Assembly: GCA_021297855.1 (NCBI GenBank)
Contig: JAJTHM010000009.1
Location: 1 to 50,686, forward strand
From: Sphingobacteriales bacterium
GTDB taxonomy: Bacteria > Bacteroidota > Bacteroidia > Chitinophagales > JADJOU01
Length of the DNA: 50,686 nucleotides
Reading direction: 5' to 3'
Shown here one piece after another: positions 8,494 to 17,607 of this stretch. Below the pieces are notes generated by a model that had not been told where the DNA came from, ran no database searches, and saw only the letters and a list, made by a program, of their open reading frames with translations. Both the position numbers and the translations under genes were made by a program. Each line of letters opens with the position of its first letter. Within the stretch, counting starts at the first letter, position 1.

Positions 8494-8853
8494 CTATTTC
8501 TCTACTGATCTTTTTTCTTTAATTCTCATCGCCTTACCTTTCAGCTCTCTGATATAGTATATTTTTGATCTTCTAACGCTACCAGATTTATTGAGCTCAA
8601 TTTTTTCAATCATAGGAGAGTTTAATGGGAATACACGCTCTACGCCTACGCCATTGCTTAATTTTCTAACACAAAATGTCTGAGTGAGGCCAGTGCCACA
8701 TTTATAGATGACATCGCCTCTATATATCTGGATTCTTTCCTTATTTCCTTCAATAATTTTATAGTGAACGTTGATGTTATCACCTATGTTGAATTCTGGA
8801 TTTTCCTTTTTTGGGATTAATATTTCCTTAATCTCTGCTATTATATTACTCAT
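8494..8853 (-). CDS. rplS: 50S ribosomal protein L19
   Basis: This is a large-subunit ribosomal protein located at the 30S-50S interface. The 119-residue length is normal. The family core is visible: FNIGDNINVHYKIIEGNKERIQIYRGDVI, then the GVGVERVFPLNSPMIEKIEL segment and the basic C-terminus SGSVRRSKIYYIRELKGKAMRIKEK. It is monocistronic with its own exact TAnnTTTG promoter element (8879-8886) and terminator (8436-8459), whereas many other bacteria have rplS in an rpsP-rimM-trmD operon. Confidence 0.97.
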   Translation of the reverse strand: MSNIIAEIKEILIPKKENPEFNIGDNINVHYKIIEGNKERIQIYRGDVIYKCGTGLTQTFCVRKLSNGVGVERVFPLNSPMIEKIELNKSGSVRRSKIYYIRELKGKAMRIKEKRSVEK

Positions 8854-8878
8854 GACTTTTTCTTAAAAAATTGGACTG

Positions 8879-8886
8879 CAAAGATA
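8879..8886 (-). promoter_or_regulatory. Bacteroidota -7 element for rplS
   Basis: The minus strand reads TATCTTTG, an exact TAnnTTTG, about 26 bases before the ATG. A strong promoter is expected for a ribosomal protein gene. The -33 region reads TTTA rather than TTTG and is closer than usual. Confidence 0.6.
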
Positions 8887-8986
8887 AATAGAATTTTTTA
8901 TAAAGCGACTGAATTTTTATACTTACTCCCTCAACTATTGAGAATCAGTACAGAATGATTCTTTCCTAGGGTATTTTTAACTTTAG

Positions 8987-8994
8987 TATATTTG
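8987..8994 (+). promoter_or_regulatory. Bacteroidota -7 element for the glycosyltransferase gene
   Basis: TATATTTG, an exact TAnnTTTG, ends 20 bases before the TTG start at 9015. It supports that start, because no upstream in-frame start would be transcribed from here. Confidence 0.5.
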
Positions 8995-9014
8995 CCATTA
9001 CATCTTATTAACTC

Positions 9015-10160
9015 TTGAAAATCCTGGTTTTATGCAAAAAAGTGCCCTTCCCACCCACAGATGGGGAGAGCATTGTTATCATGAATGATATACGCGTATT
9101 GAAAGAACTAGGCCATGAAGTATTCCTTTTTTGTCTCAATACGAAAAAGCATTGGGTAGATACTCTCCACTATGAAAAAGAGAAGTATTGGAATGGATTC
9201 CAATCTGAGGAAATAAACACCAATAGCATATCGAGTTTGGTAAGCGCCTTGTTTAGCTCCTATCCGCTGCAAATAGCGAGATTTTATTCTAAAGAAATAG
9301 ATAATTCAATCCATGAACTGGTGGATGGCCATAAATTAGATTGTGTTATATATCAAGGACTTGCCACTACGCAGTACCTTAGAAATAACCAAATAAGAAA
9401 AATTTATCGCGCGCATAATTTGGAGTATAGGATATGGGAAAATTTGCAACCTGGCGCCAATATATTGAAGAAACTATTTTATACCAGTATGTCAGCATCT
9501 TTATTTAAGTATGAAGGTGAGTCTTTATCTTTTCTATCGGCTATCGTTACGCTATCTACAGAGGAGTGTACTGCCTATAGAAAACGCTACTCTGCGCAAA
9601 CTATTGCCAGCATTCCAATTTCGATAGACAGATTAATTAGACAAACGTATTCCTCAAACAAGAAGGGGTTATTGTTTATTGGCAGTCTTGATTGGCAGCC
9701 AAATAGAGAGGGTCTAGATTGGTTTTTGAGCGAGGTTTATCCCTCCATAAGTCATATACCGCTGACTATCGCAGGTAAGGGAAACTATAAATGTGATTTG
9801 ACAAATGTAAACATTATATCAAATTATGAAAGTACGGACGACTTATTAGCAAGTCATCGACTGATGATTGTTCCGCTCTTATCAGGAGCTGGAATCCGAA
9901 TAAAAATACTCGAAGGAATGAAATTTGGCATGCCCATGATTTCTACTTCTATGGGTGCAGAGGGCATCGAGAGTGAGCAAGAATCCTTGTTGATAGAAAA
10001 TTCTGCTCAAAATTGGGTGAAACAAATTCAAGAAATTTACAATCAAAGCAATAGACTAGAAGGGTTATCCGAAAGATTAAAATCGTCCTACGATATATAT
10101 TATTCCGATGAGGTCATTTCCTCAAAGTGGAAGACCTTTCTCGCTCATGTGTTGGCATAA
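9015..10160 (+). CDS. Glycosyltransferase, GT4-like (GT-B fold)
   Basis: A 381-residue cytoplasmic or membrane-associated glycosyltransferase. The N-terminal domain opens MKILVLCKKVPFPPTDG, the typical acceptor-domain start with the glycine loop. The C-terminal donor domain shows LLFIGSLDWQPNREGLDWF, then the acidic segment SGAGIRIKILEGMKFGMPMISTSMGAEGIE, equivalent to the nucleotide-sugar-binding E-x7-E region of GT4 enzymes. The start codon is TTG: the encoded motif begins exactly there and an exact promoter element lies just upstream. Its sugar and acceptor are unknown and no other polysaccharide genes adjoin. It ends at a strong bidirectional terminator shared with the convergent TonB receptor gene. 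Confidence 0.82.
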   Translation: MKILVLCKKVPFPPTDGESIVIMNDIRVLKELGHEVFLFCLNTKKHWVDTLHYEKEKYWNGFQSEEINTNSISSLVSALFSSYPLQIARFYSKEIDNSIHELVDGHKLDCVIYQGLATTQYLRNNQIRKIYRAHNLEYRIWENLQPGANILKKLFYTSMSASLFKYEGESLSFLSAIVTLSTEECTAYRKRYSAQTIASIPISIDRLIRQTYSSNKKGLLFIGSLDWQPNREGLDWFLSEVYPSISHIPLTIAGKGNYKCDLTNVNIISNYESTDDLLASHRLMIVPLLSGAGIRIKILEGMKFGMPMISTSMGAEGIESEQESLLIENSAQNWVKQIQEIYNQSNRLEGLSERLKSSYDIYYSDEVISSKWKTFLAHVLA

Positions 10161-10191
10161 AAAAACCCGCTTCATCGAAGCGGGTTTTTTG
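10159..10191. terminator. Bidirectional rho-independent terminator
   Basis: cccgcttc (10166-10173) and gaagcggg (10177-10184) form a perfect eight-pair stem with a three-base loop, flanked by A-run and T-run on the two sides. It serves both the glycosyltransferase (plus) and the TonB receptor (minus). Confidence 0.9.
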
Positions 10192-10216
10192 TTTTAGGTA
10201 ATAAACTAGTATAAAA

Positions 10217-13054
10217 TTACTTCACACCAAACGTATGAAGAACTTTAAATAAAGCGACTCTTCCGATAGCGGAAGTTAATGGGAAGAACTGATGTCTGTG
10301 GTCAAATACGTTATTCACAGTCAAGGAGAATACCGTATTCTGCGAAGACTTCAATCTATAGGATAAACCTAAATCTACCATATTCATTGCATTGACTCTT
10401 CCTATATATACGGCTGAGTTTGCATCAAACTTATCCATCCATCTCCATCCTACACGTGCAGAAAGGTTATTGTCGAATGGCATTTTATAGTCTAGACTTA
10501 GAGCAGATTTATATTGAGGGGCATTTAAGCTCACAAATCCACCCGCGGCGCCTTCGAGAGGTATTCTATCCTTATTAACAAAGGAAAACGCACCTTCTAT
10601 GTTTAATAACTTAGAAGCCATATAGCTAAAATTTAAGTCAGCACCTGCTACATCCACTGTACCTAGGTTTAAATAGGTAAGTATGATATCTCTTTGCGTA
10701 TTTGTATTGTCTGGTGCTATTACACCACCTGCCAAGGTTCCTAATTGACCTATTAATGTAGCATATCCTGTTACTAATTCAGCATTTGTAGGATTTGTTT
10801 TCCCTGTCAATAAGGCTAGTAGTTGGGCTCTGCTTGATGCCGGCATGGGAGTTAGTAGTACATTTGAAACCATTTGAGCTTGTACAGCAGGATTCGCAAA
10901 ATATACCGGGTTAAACTGTGTATTAAAGGTAGACATAGTCAATGGGGAAGAAAAGTTTTCAATTCGAGTGTAGTATAAGTCTATACCTACGGACAACTTA
11001 TCCATTACAAAACCTTTATAACCAGCTTCAAAAGTTTGGGTTACAGTACTCTTAACTGATTCTTTATTTGAAATACCATTGACATCCATTACAGTATTAT
11101 TTACTAGATCTTTCAGTTGAACATCAGGATTGATTCCATTAAAGAGCAAACTAACTGTAGAAGGGATAGCGGCAGCTGGCAATTTGCCTGTTAAAGAAGA
11201 TGTTAGAGCAGCCATAGCGCTTGATCTCGCGACATTGCCAGCTAAGAACTGATTGTAAGGCATGTTTGTTATGCCATCAGCCAAAGTTATCATTGGAGAA
11301 CTAGCTCCACCAAAGGTTCCCATATCATATCGGATTCCACTAGCATTACCAAATGCTCGTACATTCTGTCTTGTAGGCAGTAATCCGTTATTGACATCAA
11401 GGAAAAAGTTAAGTGCAGTTGGTGCAGAGAAGGCTCTGTTGTAAGTTAATCTGAATGTATGATTGTCTTTTGGCTTATAAACTAAGGCAGCTCTTGGAGA
11501 GAACATCGTCTCATTAATGGCGTCTTGATAGTCCACACGAAATGCTCCAGTGAATGACCATTGCTTGTTAAATTTATAATCACCTTGTAAATATCCACCA
11601 TATTGATTTATGTCAGCAATGCCATCGAATCTACCATATACGTTCCCCGAAGGTCTTGTCATGAATAAATCTGCACCATAAACTAAGTTTAATTTCTTAT
11701 TAGCTAATTGACTGGAATGCTGAATTTGAGCAGAATGCAATTCAGACGTTTCCTTTAAGTAGGTAAATGTCGATTGAGCAGGATTTTGAGGAATTAAAAA
11801 CGTATTGCCAGAATTTGTCATATTGACAAAGTATTGTGCATAGAATCGATCTTTCTTAAATTGAGCTTGGAAATAGTTTGAAGTCCAACCAACAGCCTGA
11901 GCACCACCAAGTCCAGTCAATTCCACATTCGTATTATTAGCGTAGCCTGTAGAGAAGTTAAATTCAGTATTGACTGCTGGTCTCCAATCTATTCTAGCAT
12001 CTCCCGCGAGTTTTCTTATTCTAAAATCTCTATTGAAAGTGATAGGAGCTGATCCATCAGATGCCCATGGAGTACCTGCTGCTTGATTGCCAAATCGCAC
12101 ATTTTTGCCATTTGGCTCCCTTGCGTCAAAGAAAGCAAAATCAGAACCAGACATATAGTTCCCTGAAACTTTTATGCCGAGTGTCTTAGATAATTTTCCA
12201 GCGATTCTTATTTCAGGATTGAATATTCCAAGATTTTCTAAGTTATTGTTTGCTTTGAAGCCAAAAGCTGCATTATCATCATCTCCAGCTCTGACACCAG
12301 CCGTAACCCCAAGAGTAACCTCCATTCTGTTCTCCATATCAAGTGGAGACTTTGTATATACAGCCATAACACCATTCGCTGCGAATGGACCATATAACGC
12401 TGAAGCTGGACCTCTTACCAACTCCATGGAGCGGATGTCTGTATTCGCAGTTGGAACCAATTGGAATGCATTCACTCTTAATGATGGCACACTTGCTATT
12501 CTATTATCTACCATGTAAAGAGTGGCTCCTGAGAAGATATTATTAAAGCCTCTTATAACCATGTTGTTTGATACCAGACCTGTAGGCATAGCATCTACAG
12601 CAGCTATTCTCCGCACATTATCTATTACAGATAGTGCTGTATTTTGCTGAATTCTCGCCTCAGATAAAATGGATACCGAAGCAGGTGCATTAAGGATTTT
12701 TTCTGATTTTTTCGAAGCAGATACGACCACTTCATTGAGTTGTTTAGTGTTAGATCCAATAGAAGGACTAAAATTGACAGCACTTTCAGTGCCATCTACA
12801 GCCGTCTCTGTTGACCCATATCCTACAGATCTCACCATCACTGTAGCGGGCAATCTATTGGCAGGAATTGTGATAGAATAAGTTCCATCAGATTTAGTTT
12901 TTACAGCATTGGTCGTCCCTTTTTCCATGACGAGTGCTCCTGAAATTGCATTTCCATTTGCATCACTGACGTTACCAGATACTGTTACATCTTGAGCTAG
13001 AGCCACCATAGAAATTGAGGCCGTTGCTAAAAAAGAAAGTAATTTTTTTAACAT
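10217..13054 (-). CDS. TonB-dependent outer-membrane receptor with CarboxypepD_reg-like N-terminus
   Basis: The 945-residue product has a signal peptide (MLKKLLSFLATASISMVALAQ). A beta-sandwich CarboxypepD_reg-like domain follows at roughly 22-100 (VTVSGNVSDANGNAISGA), then a plug domain at about 105-240 (NEVVVSASKKSEKILNAPASVS to MELVRGPASALYGPFAANGV) and a long 22-strand barrel ending in HTFGVK. The LNAPASVSIL and VRGPASALYG sequences are classic TonB-receptor plug motifs. No SusD partner adjoins, so it is not a polysaccharide-utilisation pair. The substrate is unknown; siderophore, cobalamin or peptide are all possible. It has an exact promoter element at 13076-13083 and is divergent from the cyclase gene. 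Confidence 0.92.
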   Translation of the reverse strand: MLKKLLSFLATASISMVALAQDVTVSGNVSDANGNAISGALVMEKGTTNAVKTKSDGTYSITIPANRLPATVMVRSVGYGSTETAVDGTESAVNFSPSIGSNTKQLNEVVVSASKKSEKILNAPASVSILSEARIQQNTALSVIDNVRRIAAVDAMPTGLVSNNMVIRGFNNIFSGATLYMVDNRIASVPSLRVNAFQLVPTANTDIRSMELVRGPASALYGPFAANGVMAVYTKSPLDMENRMEVTLGVTAGVRAGDDDNAAFGFKANNNLENLGIFNPEIRIAGKLSKTLGIKVSGNYMSGSDFAFFDAREPNGKNVRFGNQAAGTPWASDGSAPITFNRDFRIRKLAGDARIDWRPAVNTEFNFSTGYANNTNVELTGLGGAQAVGWTSNYFQAQFKKDRFYAQYFVNMTNSGNTFLIPQNPAQSTFTYLKETSELHSAQIQHSSQLANKKLNLVYGADLFMTRPSGNVYGRFDGIADINQYGGYLQGDYKFNKQWSFTGAFRVDYQDAINETMFSPRAALVYKPKDNHTFRLTYNRAFSAPTALNFFLDVNNGLLPTRQNVRAFGNASGIRYDMGTFGGASSPMITLADGITNMPYNQFLAGNVARSSAMAALTSSLTGKLPAAAIPSTVSLLFNGINPDVQLKDLVNNTVMDVNGISNKESVKSTVTQTFEAGYKGFVMDKLSVGIDLYYTRIENFSSPLTMSTFNTQFNPVYFANPAVQAQMVSNVLLTPMPASSRAQLLALLTGKTNPTNAELVTGYATLIGQLGTLAGGVIAPDNTNTQRDIILTYLNLGTVDVAGADLNFSYMASKLLNIEGAFSFVNKDRIPLEGAAGGFVSLNAPQYKSALSLDYKMPFDNNLSARVGWRWMDKFDANSAVYIGRVNAMNMVDLGLSYRLKSSQNTVFSLTVNNVFDHRHQFFPLTSAIGRVALFKVLHTFGVK

Positions 13055-13075
13055 AATTATTAGATTTAGTTAAGC

Positions 13076-13083
13076 AAATATAA
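13076..13083 (-). promoter_or_regulatory. Bacteroidota -7 element for the TonB receptor gene
   Basis: The minus strand reads TATATTTG, an exact TAnnTTTG, about 22 bases before the start codon. A weak -33 (ATTG) lies 18 bases further upstream. Confidence 0.55.
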
Positions 13084-13121
13084 TGTTAATTAATAATTAA
13101 CAATGAATAATTTATTGTAAA

Positions 13122-13129
13122 TACATTTG
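13122..13129 (+). promoter_or_regulatory. Bacteroidota -7 element for the cyclase-family gene
   Basis: TACATTTG is an exact TAnnTTTG about 40 bases before the ATG at 13169. It overlaps the apparent TTG start at 13127, which argues that the longer open frame is not the real protein start. Confidence 0.5.
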
Positions 13130-13168
13130 GATATATATTTCGTTCACCTAATACTAAAACAGTATATA

Positions 13169-13909
13169 ATGATCTTTCAGATAGACAATTTAAAGTTTGA
13201 GCTATCCTCTCCGTTTGATATTTCTATCGGCATGCACAGTGGATTCGGACAAGTCAATGCGTGGTATGCACCACCATTTCGAATCTCGCCAGTAAAAATG
13301 GAAGGCTTTGTTGGTTCGACAAAATTAGGCGGCTCTGTTAACTTTATGAATTTTCAATGCAATCCGCATGGAAATGGAACCCATACAGAGTGCCTCGGCC
13401 ACATAACTAAAGAAGATTACTTTGTCAATGAGTGTGTTAAAGAATATTTCTATCTGGCAGAAGTGATTTCAGTTTACCCAACTCTATTAGAGAATGGAGA
13501 TAAGATAATAGACGCAAAGCATATTGAGGCCATGGTATCTCATCAGGGCACTGCTAGAGGCATAGTTATCCGCACTTTGCCCAATGATGGGGAAAAAATG
13601 GCAAGGCAATACACGGAGACCAACCCTCCATATATAACCACAGAGGCTATGCAGCTTATTGTAGATTATGGATTTGACCACCTTATGATTGATACCCCCA
13701 GTGTAGATAGAGAAAAGGATGAGGGAAAACTCGCTTGCCATCATATTTTTTGGAATTACCCTAACCATCCTCAAACGCATCGATCTATCACAGAACTCAT
13801 CTACGTGCCAGATTCGGTGAAAGATGGTCTATACCTCCTCCAAAATCAAATAGTCAATATCAGAATGGATGCAGTACCGAGCAGACCTTTATTATATAAG
13901 CCTTTATAG
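13169..13909 (+). CDS. Cyclase-family hydrolase (arylformamidase-like)
   Basis: This 246-residue protein belongs to the metal-dependent cyclase/kynurenine-formamidase (KynB) superfamily. The metal-binding signature is clear: HGNGTHTECLGH, with His67, His72, Glu74 and His78 corresponding to the family's HxGTHxDxPxH. A second motif, FDHLMIDTPSVDRE followed by ACHHIFW, supplies the C-terminal acidic and His residues. Because a tryptophan 2,3-dioxygenase is encoded elsewhere in the window (32148-33098), formylkynurenine hydrolysis is an attractive but unproven role; the genes are about 19 kb apart. I chose the ATG at 13169 over the TTG at 13127 because the latter lies in the predicted promoter. 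Confidence 0.78.
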   Translation: MIFQIDNLKFELSSPFDISIGMHSGFGQVNAWYAPPFRISPVKMEGFVGSTKLGGSVNFMNFQCNPHGNGTHTECLGHITKEDYFVNECVKEYFYLAEVISVYPTLLENGDKIIDAKHIEAMVSHQGTARGIVIRTLPNDGEKMARQYTETNPPYITTEAMQLIVDYGFDHLMIDTPSVDREKDEGKLACHHIFWNYPNHPQTHRSITELIYVPDSVKDGLYLLQNQIVNIRMDAVPSRPLLYKPL

Positions 13910-13918
13910 ACACAAAAA

Positions 13919-13938
13919 AACCAGCCCGAGGGCTGGTT
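13919..13938 (-). terminator. Terminator after the cold-shock gene, shared with the convergent cyclase gene
   Basis: aaccagccc and gggctggtt form a nine-pair inverted repeat with a very short centre. On the minus strand it is followed by a T-run (plus-strand aaaaaaa before 13919), so it best serves the cold-shock gene and may also stop plus-strand transcription. Confidence 0.75.
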
Positions 13939-13995
13939 CATTCAAAAAACTTTATATATAACTCAGTATACTATTAAAATTTTGTGATGGGGGGA

Positions 13996-14190
13996 CTAGG
14001 CTACTCTTTTTACATTGACGGCGTTAAGTCCTTTTTTTCCTTGTTGAACTTCAAAAGTTACTTCATCTTTTTCCTGAATCTCGTGAACAAGACCAGAAAC
14101 GTGAACAAAATACTCTTCGTTGGTTTCAACATCTTTAATAAAACCAAATCCTTTGGTTGAATTAAAGAATTTTACGATTCCTTTTTTCAT
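13996..14190 (-). CDS. Cold-shock-domain protein
   Basis: A 64-residue single cold-shock domain that binds single-stranded RNA/DNA in the cytoplasm. RNP1 is KGFGFIK (13-19) and RNP2 is YFVHV (27-31). The length is normal for CspA-family proteins. An exact TAnnTTTG lies at 14213-14220, giving a predicted short leader rather than the long structured leader of E. coli cspA, so cold-induction by that mechanism is not indicated. Confidence 0.95.
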   Translation of the reverse strand: MKKGIVKFFNSTKGFGFIKDVETNEEYFVHVSGLVHEIQEKDEVTFEVQQGKKGLNAVNVKRVA

Positions 14191-14212
14191 TGTTGTAATT
14201 TAAAATAAAGCG

Positions 14213-14220
14213 CAAAACTA
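14213..14220 (-). promoter_or_regulatory. Bacteroidota -7 element for the cold-shock gene
   Basis: The minus strand reads TAGTTTTG, an exact TAnnTTTG, about 23 bases before the ATG. A partial -33 (GTTG) lies about 18 bases upstream of it. Confidence 0.55.
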
Positions 14221-14369
14221 AGCTTTTCTATTTTAAATCAACATTAAATCAATAAATTATACAAAAAACTGTTCCTTTAACTTCACATCTCTATGAAATG
14301 ATTGTCTGATATGGGGTAGAAAATTATAACCGGAATGTAGGGGAAGGTTCAGTAAAACTAAGGCTTGTA

Positions 14370-14837
14370 TCAATCAATTAAATCCTTTGAACTAAATGCT
14401 AGAGGCAGCAAAGTATCTATTCCATGGAATGCATATACCTGAGAGTTCCCTACGAGCAGATAATCAAATTTTTTATTCATTCTTGTCTCATATTCCTTGA
14501 ATGACTGACGACAGAATCCACAAGGGGAAGCAGGTGTTTCTAGCGGAACATGAATAGCCACTTTGTCAATTTTTATATTTGGATGCTGGGTGGCTACAGC
14601 AGCCAAGGTAGAACCTTCGGCGCATAAACACATGGGGTAGGAAGCATTTTCTTGATTTGCACCTAAGACTATTATCTGATTTTCCAAACTAATAGCACAG
14701 CCCACCTTAAATTTGGAATATGGAGCGTGAGACAGATTTAATGCCTCTTTGCTTGCTTGAGCGAGCTTTTTGTCTTCGGAATTCAATTCATCAAAACTAA
14801 GCTGGGTGAGCTCTGTACGTATTTCTAATTTATTCAA
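14370..14837 (-). CDS. cdd: Cytidine deaminase
   Basis: This zinc-dependent enzyme deaminates cytidine/deoxycytidine to uridine/deoxyuridine in pyrimidine salvage. The 155-residue length fits the homotetrameric class. Motifs: APYSKFKVGCAI near 38-49, NQENASYP at 61-68, CAEG with Cys72 and catalytic Glu74, and PCGFCRQ with Cys106 and Cys109 completing the zinc site. Neither codon 1 nor any nearby codon is ATG, so the start appears to be TTG at 14837; the true start is therefore uncertain by a few residues. It is monocistronic and divergent from batD. Confidence 0.93.
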   Translation of the reverse strand: MNKLEIRTELTQLSFDELNSEDKKLAQASKEALNLSHAPYSKFKVGCAISLENQIIVLGANQENASYPMCLCAEGSTLAAVATQHPNIKIDKVAIHVPLETPASPCGFCRQSFKEYETRMNKKFDYLLVGNSQVYAFHGIDTLLPLAFSSKDLID

Positions 14838-14953
14838 GAGAATATGTTTGTCACAAATAAATGAAAAAATCCTCTAATAATCTTTAAAAAATTGGTCTGA
14901 TGTAAGAAAATAGGTGATTTTTGTTGAGCTGAATATAAACATTTGAGCCAATA

Positions 14954-16882
14954 ATGAAGATTTCCATTTTAGTCCTTTTTTGTATTCTCGCATTTGAATC
15001 CCTGCTCTATTCACAAAAGGGTATAGAAATACAAATTAGTAGTAAAAAAGTCGAGGCAGGTGAGCCTTTAATGGTGACCTACTCCCTTTCTAATTATAAC
15101 GAAAGAGATTTAGTGAGAAAAGGTTTTAATCCCTTCGAACTGATAGGGGGTCCTTTGGTGTCCAGAAGTATGAATACTAGTTACATTAATGGAAATATGT
15201 CAAGTTCGCAAACGAATTCATATGTAATTTATCTTGTTTGCAAAAAATTAGGCAAGCAATTGGTGCCAAAACAGACTTTTCAGCTTGCTGATGGAAGTCT
15301 TATTGAAACGCAAGCTATAGAAATTGAGGTAGTGAAGCCAGGAATATTGCCAAAACCGCCTCCACAGCAAAGACAGCCAGATCCATTCGATCCTTTTGCA
15401 GCGTTTAATGATCCATACGATCCTTTCGCTGGACCTCCTATAGGCAGGCAACCACAGCAGCAGAGCCAAGGCGGAGTATATAGAGAGGAAAAGGATATCA
15501 ATTTGTCCAAGGATATATTCGCACGTATTCATGTAAATAAAAGTAAAGTGTACGTAGGGGAGCCAGTAAGCGCCAGTATAAAAATTTATACTTCATTAAA
15601 CAGTAAAGGATTTGAAGCTGAGAAAGTACCTAACTTTAATGGTTTTTGGACCCAAGACATACCGTTGCCAGAAAAGCTGGAAATGAAACGCGAAGTCATC
15701 AATGGAAAAGAATTTGTCGCTGTGGAGATAAAGAAAATTTTACTCTTTCCTACGAAAGCTGGCACTTTAGAAATTACGCCTTTAAAAATGAAAACCATAG
15801 CTTTGGTTCCGATCATGCGACAGCGGCAAGGGAATAACCGTCAACCGCGCGATCTGATGGAGGCCATCCTGATGTCTATGGGGATGACAATGAATACTAT
15901 GGGAGTCGAATTTAAAGAGATTCCTTATTCTTTTTCATCTGGTACAGAGAAAATCACCGTTATGCCCTTACCTGAGAATGCCCCCGCTTCTTTCACTGGG
16001 GGTGTTGGTAAGTTCTCATTTAACGCATATGCTGATAAAAAAGCATTGAAAACAGATGAGGCACTAAATTACAAAGTAGAGCTTACAGGTTCAGGTAATA
16101 TGCCTTTAATAGAGCCTCCTAAAAATATTTGGGATGAAGATATTGAAGTATATGACCCTATTCTGAAAGAAAACTACAATGTCCAGCCAAGCTTTAGCGG
16201 AACTAAGACATGGAATTATGTGGCGATTCCCCATGCACCAGGAAGCTACACTACGCCTAATATTGAGTTTTCGTATTTTGATTTAGTACAGAAAAAATAT
16301 GTAACCCTTACTGCGCCGTCCACAAACCTTACCATTGTAGGTAAACCTACCAAAGATAAGGAGAAAGGAAAAAAATATGGCGAGTTCAATTATGCCAAAC
16401 AAAAAATTAGGGAGTCCAAAGTATATGCAACTTCATCGAATTTATCGAATGGCATTTTTTATGGATTGGGCTTGTTGCCACTTGCGATAGCCTTTGGTAT
16501 AGGTTTATTGCCGAAATACGAGAAAGCCGAAGACAGGTTTATATCTGGAAAGAAAATTTCTGAAAGAGTCATCCAACAGATGAAACAAGCAGAGGTTTAT
16601 CTCAATGAAAATAATAAAGAAGCATTTTATCAGGAGCTGACCAGGACATACTGGAATTATTTAAGTCATAAATTTAGACTGGAGACCTCGGATTTAACTA
16701 GGAGCAATATAGCCGAAAAGCTAAGAGAAAAGGATGTGAGCAATGAACTTATCACCAAAATGATCAATCTGATAGACAATAGTGAAATGGGCTTATATAC
16801 TTCTTATGGCTCACAAGCTATGCGAGAAATTTACGAAAATAGTCTAGTTATTCTCAATGATATTGATAGACAAATAGTTTAA
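14954..16882 (+). CDS. batD: BatD-family protein
   Basis: A 642-residue envelope protein of the Bacteroides aerotolerance (Bat) family. It has a signal peptide (MKISILVLFCILAFESLLYSQ), a long periplasmic part made of immunoglobulin-like beta domains, a low-complexity Pro/Gln-rich linker at about 133-177, and one transmembrane helix near 497-515 (FYGLGLLPLAIAFGIGLL) followed by a helical cytoplasmic tail of about 125 residues. The Bat proteins are linked to MoxR ATPases and von Willebrand domain proteins and may form an envelope-stress complex. Here batD is followed two bases later by batE, while batA, batB and batC are not adjacent: the upstream neighbour is cdd on the other strand. Confidence 0.88.
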   Translation: MKISILVLFCILAFESLLYSQKGIEIQISSKKVEAGEPLMVTYSLSNYNERDLVRKGFNPFELIGGPLVSRSMNTSYINGNMSSSQTNSYVIYLVCKKLGKQLVPKQTFQLADGSLIETQAIEIEVVKPGILPKPPPQQRQPDPFDPFAAFNDPYDPFAGPPIGRQPQQQSQGGVYREEKDINLSKDIFARIHVNKSKVYVGEPVSASIKIYTSLNSKGFEAEKVPNFNGFWTQDIPLPEKLEMKREVINGKEFVAVEIKKILLFPTKAGTLEITPLKMKTIALVPIMRQRQGNNRQPRDLMEAILMSMGMTMNTMGVEFKEIPYSFSSGTEKITVMPLPENAPASFTGGVGKFSFNAYADKKALKTDEALNYKVELTGSGNMPLIEPPKNIWDEDIEVYDPILKENYNVQPSFSGTKTWNYVAIPHAPGSYTTPNIEFSYFDLVQKKYVTLTAPSTNLTIVGKPTKDKEKGKKYGEFNYAKQKIRESKVYATSSNLSNGIFYGLGLLPLAIAFGIGLLPKYEKAEDRFISGKKISERVIQQMKQAEVYLNENNKEAFYQELTRTYWNYLSHKFRLETSDLTRSNIAEKLREKDVSNELITKMINLIDNSEMGLYTSYGSQAMREIYENSLVILNDIDRQIV

Positions 16883-16884
16883 GT

Positions 16885-17607
16885 ATGCGGTATTACATTT
16901 TAATAGCTTGGTTTTTTGGCTCTAATATGATGCAGGCTCAGTTTGCTTCAAAAGCCTTGAAAGCATATGAGAGTGGGGACTATGCAAATTCTATTTTATT
17001 CTGGGATCAAGAATTGAAATCGGATAAATGCAACAAAGAACAAGCCTATTTTTTGCTGGGGAATGCCCATTTTAAGAATAAAAATTATGCTTACGCAATA
17101 GCTAATTATGAAAAGTCTCTGAGAGAAAATTATAACCAAGAGGATGTGAAGTTTAATATTAAAGTAGTCAGAGCTAAACTAGGATTGGATACAGAGAATA
17201 AAATTCTTTTTACCAATGATATTTTGCGGAAAATTTGTTTTTTCTTCTCTGAATTCACCCTAAAGTTATTCGTTGTTTTCCTATCCATGATACTAGTAGC
17301 ATACAGTATATTTCGATATTTCAAAGGAGATATTAAATTGGGTTTTCTCAGACATTATCTTTTTGCACTCACATTTATCTTAGCTATTTTATTTTTCTTG
17401 CAGCAATACTTTAAAAGTCAGTCAGGCCCTGCGGTCATATCAATAGAGTCGACTGGATTTGAAAATATTAATTTGAAAGGAGAATCCAAAACTTTGCGAG
17501 AGGGCGAGATTGTGCAAATCCTAGATGAAGTAGGCGAGACGATTCAAGTAGAAACCGAAGCAAATAAAATTTATTGGATTCAAAAATCCAATGTTATTTA
17601 CATATAA
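16885..17607 (+). CDS. batE: BatE-like protein with TPR repeats and SH3-like tail
   Basis: The 240-residue product has an N-terminal signal, two TPR-like helical pairs (ALKAYESGDYANSILFW and AYFLLGNAHFKNKNYAYAIANYEKSL) and two transmembrane helices (about 119-147 and 157-175). A C-terminal bacterial-SH3-like beta domain ends VETEANKIYWIQKSNVIYI. This order is typical of BatE, which functions with BatD. It is translationally close to batD (two-base gap), and its 3' end overlaps the open frame of the following radical SAM gene by 17 bases, so a single transcript is likely. Confidence 0.85.
   Translation: MRYYILIAWFFGSNMMQAQFASKALKAYESGDYANSILFWDQELKSDKCNKEQAYFLLGNAHFKNKNYAYAIANYEKSLRENYNQEDVKFNIKVVRAKLGLDTENKILFTNDILRKICFFFSEFTLKLFVVFLSMILVAYSIFRYFKGDIKLGFLRHYLFALTFILAILFFLQQYFKSQSGPAVISIESTGFENINLKGESKTLREGEIVQILDEVGETIQVETEANKIYWIQKSNVIYI

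Noticed and set aside
12174-12881. Plus-strand open frames opposite the TonB receptor
   Set aside because: They lie entirely within the 945-codon receptor gene on the other strand, have no start-site signals and show no protein-like motifs, so they are shadow frames.
10217-13054. SusC/SusD polysaccharide-utilisation locus
   Set aside because: The receptor has no SusD partner, no glycoside hydrolases and no hybrid sensor next to it.
13127-13168. TTG start extending the cyclase-family protein by 14 residues
   Set aside because: The TTG is part of an exact TAnnTTTG promoter element and the extra residues do not resemble the family; the ATG at 13169 begins at the expected place.
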